This document shows positions 7,982 through 16,650 of a stretch of DNA of 64,000 nucleotides, in pieces; positions within the stretch are counted from its first letter, which is position 1; the number at the start of each line of letters is the position of its first letter. The stretch covers positions 1,343,117 through 1,407,116 of the forward strand of contig NZ_KE386572.1 in NCBI RefSeq assembly GCF_000427665.1. The letters run 5' to 3'. The notes beneath the pieces were generated by a model. The model worked only from the letters and a program-made list of their open reading frames with translations, had not been told where the DNA came from and made no database searches. This stretch comes from Geminicoccus roseus DSM 18922. Its GTDB lineage: Bacteria > Pseudomonadota > Alphaproteobacteria > Geminicoccales > Geminicoccaceae. The position numbers and the translations under genes are program-made.

Positions 7982-9016
7982 ATGCAACCGGCAAGCTCGC
8001 TCCCCGTGGCCCCGGCACGCCCGGCCAGCACCGCATCCTTCGTGCGCGCGGGCTTTCTCGGCGGCAACGAGTTCGGCCTGATCGTGCTGATCGCGGCGTT
8101 CGCCATCCTGTTCACGCTGGCCACCAAGGGCTTCGCCTCGCCCTTCAACCTGTTCACCCTCGGCCGGACCATGGGGATCGACATCCTCATCGGCTTCTCG
8201 ATGATGGTCGTGATCGTATCGGGCGGCCTGAACCTGGCGGTTGGCGCCATCGGCGTGTGCGCGGTCATGGCGGCCGGCTACACCATGGAGCGGCTGGGCT
8301 TCTCCTGGCCCCTGGGCCTGGCGGCCTGCCTGCTGGTCGGCGCAGCACTGGGTGCCGTCAATGGGGAGGCGATCACCCGCTCCGGCGTGCACAGCTTCAT
8401 CATCACGCTTGCCACCATGAGCATCTTCTTCGGCGGCATGGTGTTCCTCAGCCGCGCGGAGGCGTTCCGCGAGCTGCCGCCGGCCATCACCGCGTTCGGC
8501 AAGATGCGGCTGTTCGGAGTCCTCTCGCCCCTGCTGCTGGTGGCGGTCGCGACCGCGCTGGTGCTGGGCTGGCTGTACCGGTTCACCGCGCTCGGGCGGC
8601 GCATGCTGGCAGCCGGCTCCAGCCCGAAGGCCGCCGAGGTCTCGGGCATCCGGGTGGACCGCACCATCGTCGCCTGCCACGTCCTGTCCGGGATCCTGGC
8701 CGCGCTGGCCGGTGCGATGCTGACCGCGCGCCACGGCGCCGCGATCCCCTCCATGGCCGGCCATCTCGGGCAGGACTGGCTGCTGCCGGCCTTCCTGGCC
8801 CCGGTGCTCGGCGGCACGCTGCTCACCGGCGGCAGGGTCTCGGTGCTCGGCACCTTCCTCGGCGCGGTGCTGGTGAGCATGCTTACCAATGGTCTGCTGC
8901 TCCTGCGGGTCGGCGAGTTCTGGGTCCAGGCCTTCCTGGGCCTCCTGCTGCTGGCCGCCGTGCTGCTCGATCTTGGCCGCCGCCGTCTCCTCGCCCGCCA
9001 CCGGATCGCCGTCTGA
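7982..9016 (+). CDS. Sugar ABC transporter permease (CUT2, RbsC-like)
   Basis: 344 residues, inner-membrane protein of the BPD_transp_2 family with about 9-10 hydrophobic segments. Family hallmarks are the VIVSGGLNLAVGAIG region, the SFIITLATMSIFFGG helix, AAGSSPKAAEVSGIRV (the coupling-helix EAA-like loop) and PVLGGTLLTGGRVSVLGT. AGGATC precedes the ATG. The stop overlaps the next start by one base (TGATG), which suggests translational coupling; together with the second permease it probably forms a heterodimeric channel. Confidence 0.9.
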   Translation: MQPASSLPVAPARPASTASFVRAGFLGGNEFGLIVLIAAFAILFTLATKGFASPFNLFTLGRTMGIDILIGFSMMVVIVSGGLNLAVGAIGVCAVMAAGYTMERLGFSWPLGLAACLLVGAALGAVNGEAITRSGVHSFIITLATMSIFFGGMVFLSRAEAFRELPPAITAFGKMRLFGVLSPLLLVAVATALVLGWLYRFTALGRRMLAAGSSPKAAEVSGIRVDRTIVACHVLSGILAALAGAMLTARHGAAIPSMAGHLGQDWLLPAFLAPVLGGTLLTGGRVSVLGTFLGAVLVSMLTNGLLLLRVGEFWVQAFLGLLLLAAVLLDLGRRRLLARHRIAV

Positions 9017-9990
9017 TGCAGAGCTTCCTTTCCAAGGCCACGGCGACCGACTGGTTCGGCCCGCTCGCGGTCGTGATCGTCGCCACAGTCGTGATCGGCG
9101 CGATCGAGCCGACCTTCCTGTCGCCCTTCAACATCGAGGTGCTGCTCTCGGCGATCGCGGTGAACCTGCTGATCGCGCTGGCGCAGATGATCATCATCGC
9201 GATCGGGCAGATGAACCTGTCGGTCGGCGCCATCGGCGGCCTGGTGGCGATCGCGTTCGCCGGCATGATGGAAGTCTGGGGGCTGCCGGCGCCGCTGGCG
9301 CTGGTTCTTGCGCTGGCGCTGGGCCTGGCCGGTGGGCTGATCAACGGCTTCATCGTGGCGAAGACCGGCATCAGCGCCTTCATCATCACGCTCGCCAGCC
9401 TGTCCTTCTTCAAGGGCATGAACCTCGGCATCACCGAGGCGCAGCCGTTCTACGGCATCCCGGATGCGGTGAAGGCGTTCGGCAACACCAACATGTTCGG
9501 ACCGATCCCCTGGCTGGTGCTGCCGGCGGTGATTGCCGGACTGTCGATCTGGTACCTGCTCGCCCGGCTGCGCATCGGCCGGCAGATCCTGGCGGTGGGC
9601 GGCAATGCCCATGCGGCGGAGCTTTCCGGCATCTCGATCTTCCAGACCACCGTCTGGGCGCACGGCCTCTCGGGCCTACTGGCGGCGCTGGGCGGCGTCA
9701 TGGTGGTGGCGCGCCTGCAGATCGGCCAGCCATCCATCGGCGACGACTGGCTGATCCTGTCCTTCGCAGCACCGGTGATCGGCGGTGCGGTCCTGGCCGG
9801 CGGCCACGTCTCGGTGGCGGGCACCGCGCTGGGCGTGGTGGTGGTGGCGATCATCACCCAATCCCTGGTGCTGTTCCACATCGACCCGTTCGTCGTGCAG
9901 GTCGTGCTCGGCGCCCTGATCCTGTGGGCGGTCGGGATCAACCGCTGGCGCGAGGTCCGGGTCGAGCGCCGCCTGAGGAGGGTCGGATGA
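9016..9990 (+). CDS. Sugar ABC transporter permease (CUT2, second subunit)
   Basis: 324 residues, paralogue of the preceding permease. It shows IAIGQMNLSVGAIGGLV, AFIITLASLSFFKGM, AVGGNAHAAELSGISI and PVIGGAVLAGGHVSVAGT in the same order. Overlaps both neighbours (TGATG before, ATGA after). Two different permease genes in one CUT2 operon is the arrangement known for RhaP/RhaQ-type importers, which is consistent with the adjacent mutarotase. Confidence 0.9.
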   Translation: MQSFLSKATATDWFGPLAVVIVATVVIGAIEPTFLSPFNIEVLLSAIAVNLLIALAQMIIIAIGQMNLSVGAIGGLVAIAFAGMMEVWGLPAPLALVLALALGLAGGLINGFIVAKTGISAFIITLASLSFFKGMNLGITEAQPFYGIPDAVKAFGNTNMFGPIPWLVLPAVIAGLSIWYLLARLRIGRQILAVGGNAHAAELSGISIFQTTVWAHGLSGLLAALGGVMVVARLQIGQPSIGDDWLILSFAAPVIGGAVLAGGHVSVAGTALGVVVVAIITQSLVLFHIDPFVVQVVLGALILWAVGINRWREVRVERRLRRVG

Positions 9991-11513
9991 GCGAGGTGCT
10001 GCTGCAGGCGCGCAAGATCGGCAAGTCGTTCCCGGGCGTGCGCGCCCTGGACCAAGTCGACCTGACGCTGAACAAAGGCTCGATCCACGCGCTGCTCGGC
10101 GAGAACGGGGCGGGCAAGTCGACCCTGATCAAGGCGCTCACCGGCGTCCACCAGCTGGACGAGGGCGAACTGCTGCTGGAGGGCAGGCCGGTCCGGTTCG
10201 AGGATCCTCATGCCGCGATCGCCGCCGGCATCGGGGTGGTCCACCAAGAGCGCAACCTGATCCCGCGCTTCTCGGTGGCCGAGAACATCATGCTGGAGCG
10301 GCTGGGCCCCTCCGTGCTGTCCCGGGTCGACCAGTCGGTGCTGGAGGCCGAGGCAAAGCGCTGGCTGGACCTGCTGGAGCTGGACGTCGATCCGGCCACG
10401 CCGGTCGGGCGGCTGTCGGCGGCCAAGATGCAGCTGGTGGAGATCGCCAAGGCCTTGTCGCTGCGCTCCCGCGTCCTGCTGATGGACGAGCCGACCGCCT
10501 CGCTGACCCCGCACGAGACCGAGCACCTGTTCGAACTCCTGCAGCGGCTGAAGAACGACGGGGTCACCATCGTCTTCGTCAGCCACAAGCTGGAGGAGGT
10601 CCTGCAGATCTGCGATTCGGTCACCGTGCTGCGCGACGGCCGCAACGCCTGCCAGAGCCAGTCGATGGCGGGCATGGGCCGCCAGGACCTGGTGCGGCTG
10701 ATGATCGGGCGCAACGAGCAGATCCCGGCCTGGGAAGCGCGCGACAAGACCACCGAGCCGATGGCCCTGGAACTGAAAGGTGTCTCGACCTCGCTCGGCC
10801 ACCGGGACATCGACCTGACGCTGCACAAGGGCGAGATCGTGGGCCTTTACGGGCTGGTGGGCGCCGGGCGCAGCGAGCTGGCGAAATGCCTGATCGGCCT
10901 GTTCCCGGTCACCGGCGGCAGCGTCGCCATCGAGGGCAGGGCCACCCAGATCGGCAGCGTCTCGGAAGCCCTGCACCGCCATGGGCTTGGCTATGTCAGC
11001 GAGGACCGCAAGCAGGAGGGGCTGGTGCTGGCCCATTCGGTGCTGGCGAATGCCGGCATCACCGTCTGGTCGAAGCTTGCCGGAATGATGGGATTCCTCA
11101 AGGACTCCACCATCCGCGGCCGGGTCTCGCCCGCGATCGAGCGCCTGGAGGTGAAGACGCCCTCCCTGTCGCAGCAGGTCGGCCTCCTGTCCGGCGGCAA
11201 CCAGCAGAAGGTGTCGGTGGCCAAGTGGCTGGCGGCCGGCGTGAAGATCCTGATCGTCGACGAGCCCTCGGTCGGGATCGACATCAAGACCAAGGCCTAC
11301 CTGCACGAGCTGATCCGCGCCCTGGCCGATGACGGCACGAGCATCCTGCTGATCACCTCGGACATGCCCGAGATGATCACGCTGGCCGACCGGATCGCGG
11401 TGATGGATGGCTACCGGCTGACCGGCACGCTGGTGAACGACCGCGACTACGGCCGGATGTCCGAAGGCATCATGCACCTGATCCACGGCGAGGCCCGGCA
11501 GCAGGCCGCCTGA
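9987..11513 (+). CDS. Sugar ABC transporter ATP-binding protein (CUT2, RbsA-like, double NBD)
   Basis: 508 residues, two fused nucleotide-binding domains. NBD1 has Walker [10 protein letters not shown], a degenerate signature [15 protein letters not shown], and Walker [12 protein letters not shown] with H-loop [12 protein letters not shown]2 has a degenerate Walker [10 protein letters not shown], a good signature [15 protein letters not shown] and Walker [12 protein letters not shown]. This asymmetry is normal for RbsA/MglA proteins. It powers uptake through the two permeases, and its ATG overlaps the preceding stop. Confidence 0.93.
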   Translation: MSEVLLQARKIGKSFPGVRALDQVDLTLNKGSIHALLGENGAGKSTLIKALTGVHQLDEGELLLEGRPVRFEDPHAAIAAGIGVVHQERNLIPRFSVAENIMLERLGPSVLSRVDQSVLEAEAKRWLDLLELDVDPATPVGRLSAAKMQLVEIAKALSLRSRVLLMDEPTASLTPHETEHLFELLQRLKNDGVTIVFVSHKLEEVLQICDSVTVLRDGRNACQSQSMAGMGRQDLVRLMIGRNEQIPAWEARDKTTEPMALELKGVSTSLGHRDIDLTLHKGEIVGLYGLVGAGRSELAKCLIGLFPVTGGSVAIEGRATQIGSVSEALHRHGLGYVSEDRKQEGLVLAHSVLANAGITVWSKLAGMMGFLKDSTIRGRVSPAIERLEVKTPSLSQQVGLLSGGNQQKVSVAKWLAAGVKILIVDEPSVGIDIKTKAYLHELIRALADDGTSILLITSDMPEMITLADRIAVMDGYRLTGTLVNDRDYGRMSEGIMHLIHGEARQQAA

Positions 11514-11602
11514 CCGACAGCGACGGGGGGCGGGCGCGGAACCGGACGATCCCGCTGAGCTTTCATGTTCGGTGCTGCTGCGCACCGATAAAGGAACAGC
11601 TC

Positions 11603-11818
11603 ATGTCGGATCATACCTACCGTGTCATCGAGGTCGTGGGATCCTCGGCCAGCAGCATCGAGGATGCGATCAAGGGCGCCGTCGCCGAGGCGGCCAAGAC
11701 CCTGCGCCATATCGGCTGGTTCCAGGTCGTGGAGACACGGGGCCATGTCGAGGACGGGCAGGTGAAGCATTTCCAGGTGACGGTGAAGATCGGCTTCACC
11801 CTCGAAGATCGCGCATGA
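11603..11818 (+). CDS. Dodecin (flavin-storage protein)
   Basis: 71 residues, full length for the family. Dodecins assemble into hollow dodecamers that bind flavins. Landmarks are [18 protein letters not shown], the Trp in [16 protein letters not shown] that stacks on the isoalloxazine ring, and the last strand [19 protein letters not shown] lies 8 bases before the ATG. The stop overlaps a possible ATG of the following frame, but it is probably an independent gene. Confidence 0.92.
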   Translation: MSDHTYRVIEVVGSSASSIEDAIKGAVAEAAKTLRHIGWFQVVETRGHVEDGQVKHFQVTVKIGFTLEDRA

Positions 11819-11886
11819 CGGTCAGGGAGGACGCTGTTCGGCATCCTCTCCCGACGGACCGGACCGCACTTCAGGATCGCCTGCCT

Positions 11887-13029
11887 ATGTCGAGCATTGA
11901 TTCGCGTATCGCCACCCTCGGCATGAGGCCGCCGGCGCTGGACGACCTTCTGGAGCGGGCCAGGGGGCTTGACCCCATGGGGGACGATCCGGCGCTGGAC
12001 GAGGATCACGCCTTCCCCGCCGATCTGTTCGCCACCGCCAGGCAGATCGGCCTGCTGGAGGCGCCCCTGCCCACCGGGCATGGCGGGCATGGGCTGGCGA
12101 ACGACCGGCAGCGGGCGGGCGACCTCTGCGACCTCCTGCGGATCGTCGGCGCAGCCAACCTGTCGCTGGGCCGGCTCTACGAGGGCCATGTCAACGCGCT
12201 GGCACTGATCGGCCGGTACGGGCGGCCCGAGCAGATCGCGAAGTTCGCCCAGGACGTGCGGGACGGCCATCTGTTCGGCGTGTGGAACACCGAGATCGGC
12301 GACGGGCTTCGCCTGGGCGAGGGACAACTGGCGGGCGGCAAGGTCTATGCCTCCGGTGCCGGCTGGGTGACCCGTCCGCTGGTGACGGCGCGGAATGAAC
12401 AGGACCAGGTGCTGATGGTGATCCCGTCCGTTCCTGCGGGGGAGCGGGCCGATCTGTCCCGCTGGCAGGCTCATGGCATGCGCGCCTCCGCGAGCGGCGC
12501 CCTCGACTTCACGGGGATCGCGATCGGGCCGGAGGAGACCCTGGGAGAGCCCGGCGACTATCACCGGCAGCCCTTGTTCTCGGCCGGAGCCTGGCGGTTC
12601 GCGGCGGTCCAGCAAGGCGGGATCGAGCGGGTGTTCGACACCTGGCGCGAGCACATGCGCCAGACCGGCCGCGGCGGCGATCCGCACCAGCAGGCGCGCC
12701 TGGGCCAGGCGGCGATCCAGGTCGAGACGGCAAGGCTGTGGGTCGAGCGCGCGGCCGGGGCGGAGCACCTGCCGGACGCGGAGCAGGCTGTCGCCTATGT
12801 GAACCTTGCGCGCCTCGCCGTGGAACGGGCCGGGCTGGACGTGCTGGAACTGGCGCATCGCTCGGTGGGTTTGGCCGGCTTCATGCGCACCCACCCGCTG
12901 GAGCGCCTGTCGCGCGACCTGGCGACCTATCTGCGCCAGCCGGCGCCTGATCGGGCCCTGACCCAGGCGGCGGCCTACGTGCTGGACCGGGACGTGCCGA
13001 GTTTCGGGCTGTGGAACGATGCGCGCTGA
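11887..13029 (+). CDS. Acyl-CoA dehydrogenase-like flavoprotein (conserved cluster gene 1)
   Basis: 380 residues, acyl-CoA dehydrogenase fold: N-terminal helices (DLFATARQIGLLEAPLPTGHGG), the middle beta domain (FGVWNTEIGDGLRL, LSRWQAHGMRASASGALDF), and the C-terminal helical bundle (VETARLWVERAAG, then GLAGFMRTHPLERLSRDL with the Arg that ends the family). ATG at 11887 has AGGAT 9 bases upstream; an in-frame ATG at 11815 overlapping the dodecin stop lacks a good site. No catalytic Glu can be assigned securely, so it may act as a dehydrogenase or a flavin monooxygenase. It overlaps the PIG-L gene by 11 bases. Confidence 0.8.
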   Translation: MSSIDSRIATLGMRPPALDDLLERARGLDPMGDDPALDEDHAFPADLFATARQIGLLEAPLPTGHGGHGLANDRQRAGDLCDLLRIVGAANLSLGRLYEGHVNALALIGRYGRPEQIAKFAQDVRDGHLFGVWNTEIGDGLRLGEGQLAGGKVYASGAGWVTRPLVTARNEQDQVLMVIPSVPAGERADLSRWQAHGMRASASGALDFTGIAIGPEETLGEPGDYHRQPLFSAGAWRFAAVQQGGIERVFDTWREHMRQTGRGGDPHQQARLGQAAIQVETARLWVERAAGAEHLPDAEQAVAYVNLARLAVERAGLDVLELAHRSVGLAGFMRTHPLERLSRDLATYLRQPAPDRALTQAAAYVLDRDVPSFGLWNDAR

Positions 13030-13762
13030 GGACTTCCTGGATCAGGCGGAGCGCCTGCCGCTTGCCGGGCTGCAGGAGATCCTGGGCAGTCGCGGGGTTG
13101 TGGTCGTCGCCCCCCATCCCGACGACGAGTCTCTTGGCTGCGGTGGGTTGATCGCGCAGGCTTCGGCACAGGGAACAGCGGTCCGGATCGTGGTGGTGAG
13201 CGATGGCGTCGGCTCGCACCCGGGCTCGATCTGCTACCCACCCGTGCGGCTGAAGGTGGTGCGCGAGGCGGAGACGCTGAAAGCAGCGCTAAATCTCGGG
13301 CTGGAGAGCCGTGCGGTCACCTTTCTGGGACTGCCGGACCGTGAGGTTCCGGCCGAGGGCCCGCGTGCCCTGGCGGCAGCCGAGCAGATTGCCTCGATCG
13401 CCAAGGAAATCGATGCCGGAACGCTCCTGGTCACCTGGAAGCACGACCCCCACTGCGATCACCAGGCCGCCCATGCCCTGGCAAGGCATGCCCTGCGGCT
13501 TCTCGGGCCCGGCGTTGTGCTGCGCTCCTATCCGATCTGGGGCCGCAGCCTGCCGCCCGACCAGGACGTAGGCGCCCATGCTCCGAGCGGCGTGCGGCTG
13601 GACATCTCCGCCCAAGCGGCGGCGAAGCGCGCGGCCATCACCGCCCACGCCTCGCAGACCGGCCGTCTGATCCACGACGACCCGGGCGGCTTTCAACTGG
13701 ACCCCAAGATGATCGAGCGCTTCGCCACGAGCCCCGAAATCTATCTGGACGAGCCCTCGTGA
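13019..13762 (+). CDS. PIG-L family deacetylase (conserved cluster gene 2)
   Basis: 247 residues. The zinc-site motif HPDDE occurs in VVVAPHPDDESLGCGG and the second metal ligand region is HCDHQAAH; between them are IVVVSDGVGSHPGS and VTFLGLPDR. Members remove N-acetyl groups from N-acetylglucosamine-type sugars. It overlaps the gene before (11 bases) and after (GTGA), so it is tightly coupled to the dehydrogenase-like and NodS-like genes. A role in trimming an amino-sugar conjugate is inferred. Confidence 0.87.
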   Translation: MRAEDFLDQAERLPLAGLQEILGSRGVVVVAPHPDDESLGCGGLIAQASAQGTAVRIVVVSDGVGSHPGSICYPPVRLKVVREAETLKAALNLGLESRAVTFLGLPDREVPAEGPRALAAAEQIASIAKEIDAGTLLVTWKHDPHCDHQAAHALARHALRLLGPGVVLRSYPIWGRSLPPDQDVGAHAPSGVRLDISAQAAAKRAAITAHASQTGRLIHDDPGGFQLDPKMIERFATSPEIYLDEPS

Positions 13763-14349
13763 TCGGCCGTCGCCAAGGAACGCTGCCGCCCGAATACTTC
13801 GCGAGCCTCTATGACGCGGCAGCCGACCCGTGGTCGTTCGAGACGAGCCCCTACGAGCAGGCGAAGTATCAGGCGACGATCGAGGCGCTGGAAGGTCGCC
13901 GCTACCAGGCGGGCTTCGAGGTCGGCTGCTCGATCGGGGTGCTCACCGAGCGGCTGGCGGGCCAGGTCCAGGACCTGCTGGCGGTGGATGTGAGCGACAC
14001 GGCGCTGGCGAAGGCCAGGGCCCGTTGCCGTTCCCTGCCTCATGTCCGGCTGCGGAACATGCAGGTCCCGGGAAGCTGGCCGGCCGAGCGTTTCGACCTG
14101 ATCCTGCTTTCCGAGGTGCTCTATTATCTCGACCGCTCTGACCTCGACGCCCTGATCGAGCGGGTCAGGCTGTCCCTGATCCCCGGCGGCGAGGCGGTGC
14201 TGGTCCATTGGACCGGCGAGACCGACTATCCGCTATCCGGCGACGAGGCGGCCGAGCGCTTCATTGCCGGCAGCGCCGCCTTCATGCAGGTGCGGCGGCA
14301 AGAGCGGGCGGCGAATTATCGTCTGGACGTGCTGCGCCGAGTTCCTTGA
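13759..14349 (+). CDS. NodS-like SAM-dependent methyltransferase (conserved cluster gene 3)
   Basis: 196 residues. The N-terminus PEYFASLYDAAADPWSFETS with YEQAKYQATIEAL is the NodS signature, followed by motif I GFEVGCSIGVLTERL and DLILLSEVLYYLDR. NodS itself N-methylates a de-N-acetylated chitooligosaccharide, so its pairing with a PIG-L deacetylase makes chemical sense. GTG start overlaps the PIG-L stop (GTGA). Its 3' end overlaps the convergent glycosyltransferase gene by 68 bases. Confidence 0.83.
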   Translation: MIGRRQGTLPPEYFASLYDAAADPWSFETSPYEQAKYQATIEALEGRRYQAGFEVGCSIGVLTERLAGQVQDLLAVDVSDTALAKARARCRSLPHVRLRNMQVPGSWPAERFDLILLSEVLYYLDRSDLDALIERVRLSLIPGGEAVLVHWTGETDYPLSGDEAAERFIAGSAAFMQVRRQERAANYRLDVLRRVP

Positions 14350-15517
14350 GCAGCACCTTGGTGCGCAGCGTCAGCAGCGCGGCATGGCCTGCCATGATCT
14401 GCTCGGCCAGTTCGGCCGGGTGCAGGGGACAGGGTGCCAGCAGCGGGCTGGTGTTCTCGATCTGCCGCCAGCAGGCGGCGAAGTTGGGCGCGCGCAGCGC
14501 ATGAACGACCATGAAGGAGGGCACCGCCAGCGCGGCGACGACCTCTCCGACGGCCAGCCGCCCGGTGCCCTGGTAAGCCTGTCGCAGCCGGCCGCGCCAT
14601 CTGGCGCGCAGAATGGCGGTGCCGAGCGGCTCCAGGCGAGGGTCGCAGCGCGCGGCGGGATCCTCGTTGCGCAGGCGGATCGTATCGGCGGCCCCGCCGG
14701 TCGCCCGGCCGAACAGCCGACCGGACGTCACCACGCGCACCTGCGGATCATGGCGCAGGCGCCAGCCGCTAGCGACGAGCGCCTGGGCCAGGGCCCGGTC
14801 CTCGCCGAGCGGGACCGGCGGCACCCCCCCGATCCCCTCGTAGGCATCCAGGGTCACCGCCAGGCTGGCGCCGGACGCGGTGTCATGGCGCGGCCAGGGA
14901 TCGTGCGGGATCGGGTCCAGCAGGCTGTCGATCTCGATCAGGATGGCCTCGTAGGCTGCTTCGCGTAGGCCGCGCTCGCGCAGTTGCGGTGTCAGCGTAG
15001 CACTGTCATCGGGGTCGAGGGCGACAGCACCGGCCACCGCGTCGGCCCCCTGCGCCAGCGCCCGCTCCGTCGCGGCCATCCAGCCTGGCGCCACCCGCGT
15101 GTCCGCATCCGTGGTGAGGATCGCCTTGAAACCAACCCGTCCGGCACGCAGCCAGTCCGCCGCCACGTCCATGGCGAGCCGGCGCGCCGTGCCGGCATGA
15201 CCGATCTCGCTGGGCAGGTCCGCCTGCAGCACCGCCAGCCGGTACGGCAGCATGTCCGCCATCGCGCGGGCACGCTCCGCGCTGTCGTCGCTCGAATTGT
15301 TGACCAGGAGGACCACGCCGAACCCGGACGGGTCGATCCCTTGCTGAGCGGCGAGAGCGTCCAGGCAGCGGCCGATCTCGTCCGCCTCGTCCTTGGCCGG
15401 GATGGCCACCACCGCTTGTGGCGGCTCGCCATTCAGATGCGGCCGGAGATCGACGAGCAACCGGCCCAGGATATGATCACGCAAGTCGTGGCCCTTGATG
15501 TCGTGAGAACCGGCCAC
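14282..15517 (-). CDS. Family 2 glycosyltransferase (conserved cluster gene 4)
   Basis: 411 residues. GT-A fold: AVVAIPAKDEADEIGRCLDAL, VVLLVNNSSDDSAE, the DXD-type AILTTDADTRVAPGW, and the acceptor-side GASLAVTLDAYEGIGGVPP with GEDRALAQ. It faces the dehydrogenase/PIG-L/NodS-like genes and overlaps the last of them by 68 bases. GTG at 15517 is the most upstream start; it lies in the loop of a long hairpin (15496-15540), and no clear ribosome site was found, so the true start is uncertain. Confidence 0.82.
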   Translation of the reverse strand: MAGSHDIKGHDLRDHILGRLLVDLRPHLNGEPPQAVVAIPAKDEADEIGRCLDALAAQQGIDPSGFGVVLLVNNSSDDSAERARAMADMLPYRLAVLQADLPSEIGHAGTARRLAMDVAADWLRAGRVGFKAILTTDADTRVAPGWMAATERALAQGADAVAGAVALDPDDSATLTPQLRERGLREAAYEAILIEIDSLLDPIPHDPWPRHDTASGASLAVTLDAYEGIGGVPPVPLGEDRALAQALVASGWRLRHDPQVRVVTSGRLFGRATGGAADTIRLRNEDPAARCDPRLEPLGTAILRARWRGRLRQAYQGTGRLAVGEVVAALAVPSFMVVHALRAPNFAACWRQIENTSPLLAPCPLHPAELAEQIMAGHAALLTLRTKVLLKELGAARPDDNSPPALAAAPA

Positions 15518-15540
15518 TGGCCTGGATTCTCACAACATCA
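15496..15540 (-). repeat. 14-bp inverted repeat spanning the glycosyltransferase start
   Basis: TGATGTCGTGAGAA (15496-15509) pairs with TTCTCACAACATCA (15527-15540); the only mismatch becomes a U-G wobble in the minus-strand transcript. The 17-base centre contains a second small hairpin (GGCC-AGU-GGCC in the RNA). The right arm includes the topoisomerase stop codon and the loop contains the GTG start of the glycosyltransferase gene, so the structure could control read-through or translation. Confidence 0.65.
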
Positions 15541-16638
15541 GGAGAGGCTCAGCGTTCCTTCATCTGCCTGCCGTACATTGTCGAGCGCATGCTGCAGGCG
15601 CTCGCCCAGATACTGCAGGACGGCAATCTCGTAAGGCTCAAGTTCTGTGCCAGGCTCCGAAGCCGCCATTTCTGTCTCGATCTTCAGAACCTGGAACAGT
15701 TCACCTGCCAGATAGTCATCGATGATCTGCGGGTGCACGTAGCTCTTGCGGCAGATCGTCGGCGTGTGGCCCAGGCGCCGGGCCACCTCCTCGATGGCCT
15801 GCTTCAGGTTGCGCTTGGCGGCGGCCTGGGTATCGAACTCCTCCAGCTTCGCCAGCGCGCAGGCGCACAAGACCGTGGCCGACCAGGTGCGGAAGTCCTT
15901 GGCGGTGAAATGGTCGCCGGCGATCTCGCGCAGATACTCGTTCACTTCCGCGGAATCGATCGCCTGACGGGCGCCTTCCTCGTCCAGATACTGGAAAAGC
16001 TGCTGTCCCGGCAGATCCTGCAGCCTTCCGACCAGCCGCGCCAGCCGCCGGTTCTTCAGGGTGATCTGGTGCTCCTTGCCACTCTTGCCCTTGAAGCGGA
16101 ACCGCAGGGTCGCGCCGTTGATCGCCAGGTGGCGGTCCTTCAGCGTGGTCAGGCCATAGCTCTTGTTGGTCCTGGCATATTCCTCGTTGCCGACCCGGAC
16201 ATGGGTGACTTCCAGCAGGCGCACGACCACCGCGAGTACGCGACGCTTGTGCAGGCCGGGCTTGCGCAGGTCCGCCTCCACCGCGGCGCGGATCGTCGGG
16301 AGGCTGCGGCCGAATGCCAGCATGCGCTCGAACTTGGTCGCATCGCGGGCGGCGCGCCACTCGGGATGGTAGCGGTACTGCATGCGCCCGCGCTGGTCGC
16401 GCCCGACCGCGAGCAGGTGGGCATCCTGGAAGGGAGCGATCCATACCTCCGTCCAGGCGGGTGGGATCGCCAGGGACCGGATCCACTGGAGGACCGCCTT
16501 GTCCTTCAGCAGCTTCCCCTCGGGATCCCGGTAGCTGAAGCCCGTGCCGGACCGGCGGCGGGTGATGCCGGGGATGTCGTGGCTCACATAGCGCAGGGGC
16601 AGGCCGTCCAGGACGGTCGAACTTTCAGCAGGCGTCAT
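15538..16638 (-). CDS. DNA topoisomerase IB (poxvirus/bacterial type)
   Basis: 366 residues. It relaxes supercoils by cutting one strand through a 3'-phosphotyrosine. Visible parts are the N-terminal cap (LPLRYVSHDIPGITRRRSG), the DNA-contact region QYRYHPEWRAARD, the catalytic core VLAVVVRLLEVTHVRVGNEEYA and KSYGLTTLKDRH, and the active-site tyrosine in CRKSYVHP. Arg and Lys residues of the catalytic pentad are in these motifs. The downstream gene is separated by the hairpin at 15496-15540. Confidence 0.92.
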   Translation of the reverse strand: MTPAESSTVLDGLPLRYVSHDIPGITRRRSGTGFSYRDPEGKLLKDKAVLQWIRSLAIPPAWTEVWIAPFQDAHLLAVGRDQRGRMQYRYHPEWRAARDATKFERMLAFGRSLPTIRAAVEADLRKPGLHKRRVLAVVVRLLEVTHVRVGNEEYARTNKSYGLTTLKDRHLAINGATLRFRFKGKSGKEHQITLKNRRLARLVGRLQDLPGQQLFQYLDEEGARQAIDSAEVNEYLREIAGDHFTAKDFRTWSATVLCACALAKLEEFDTQAAAKRNLKQAIEEVARRLGHTPTICRKSYVHPQIIDDYLAGELFQVLKIETEMAASEPGTELEPYEIAVLQYLGERLQHALDNVRQADEGTLSLS

Positions 16639-16650
16639 GGCATCCCAAGG

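Noticed and set aside
9450-11585. Minus-strand frame of about 710 codons
   Set aside because: Antisense to permease and ATPase genes that carry full motifs.
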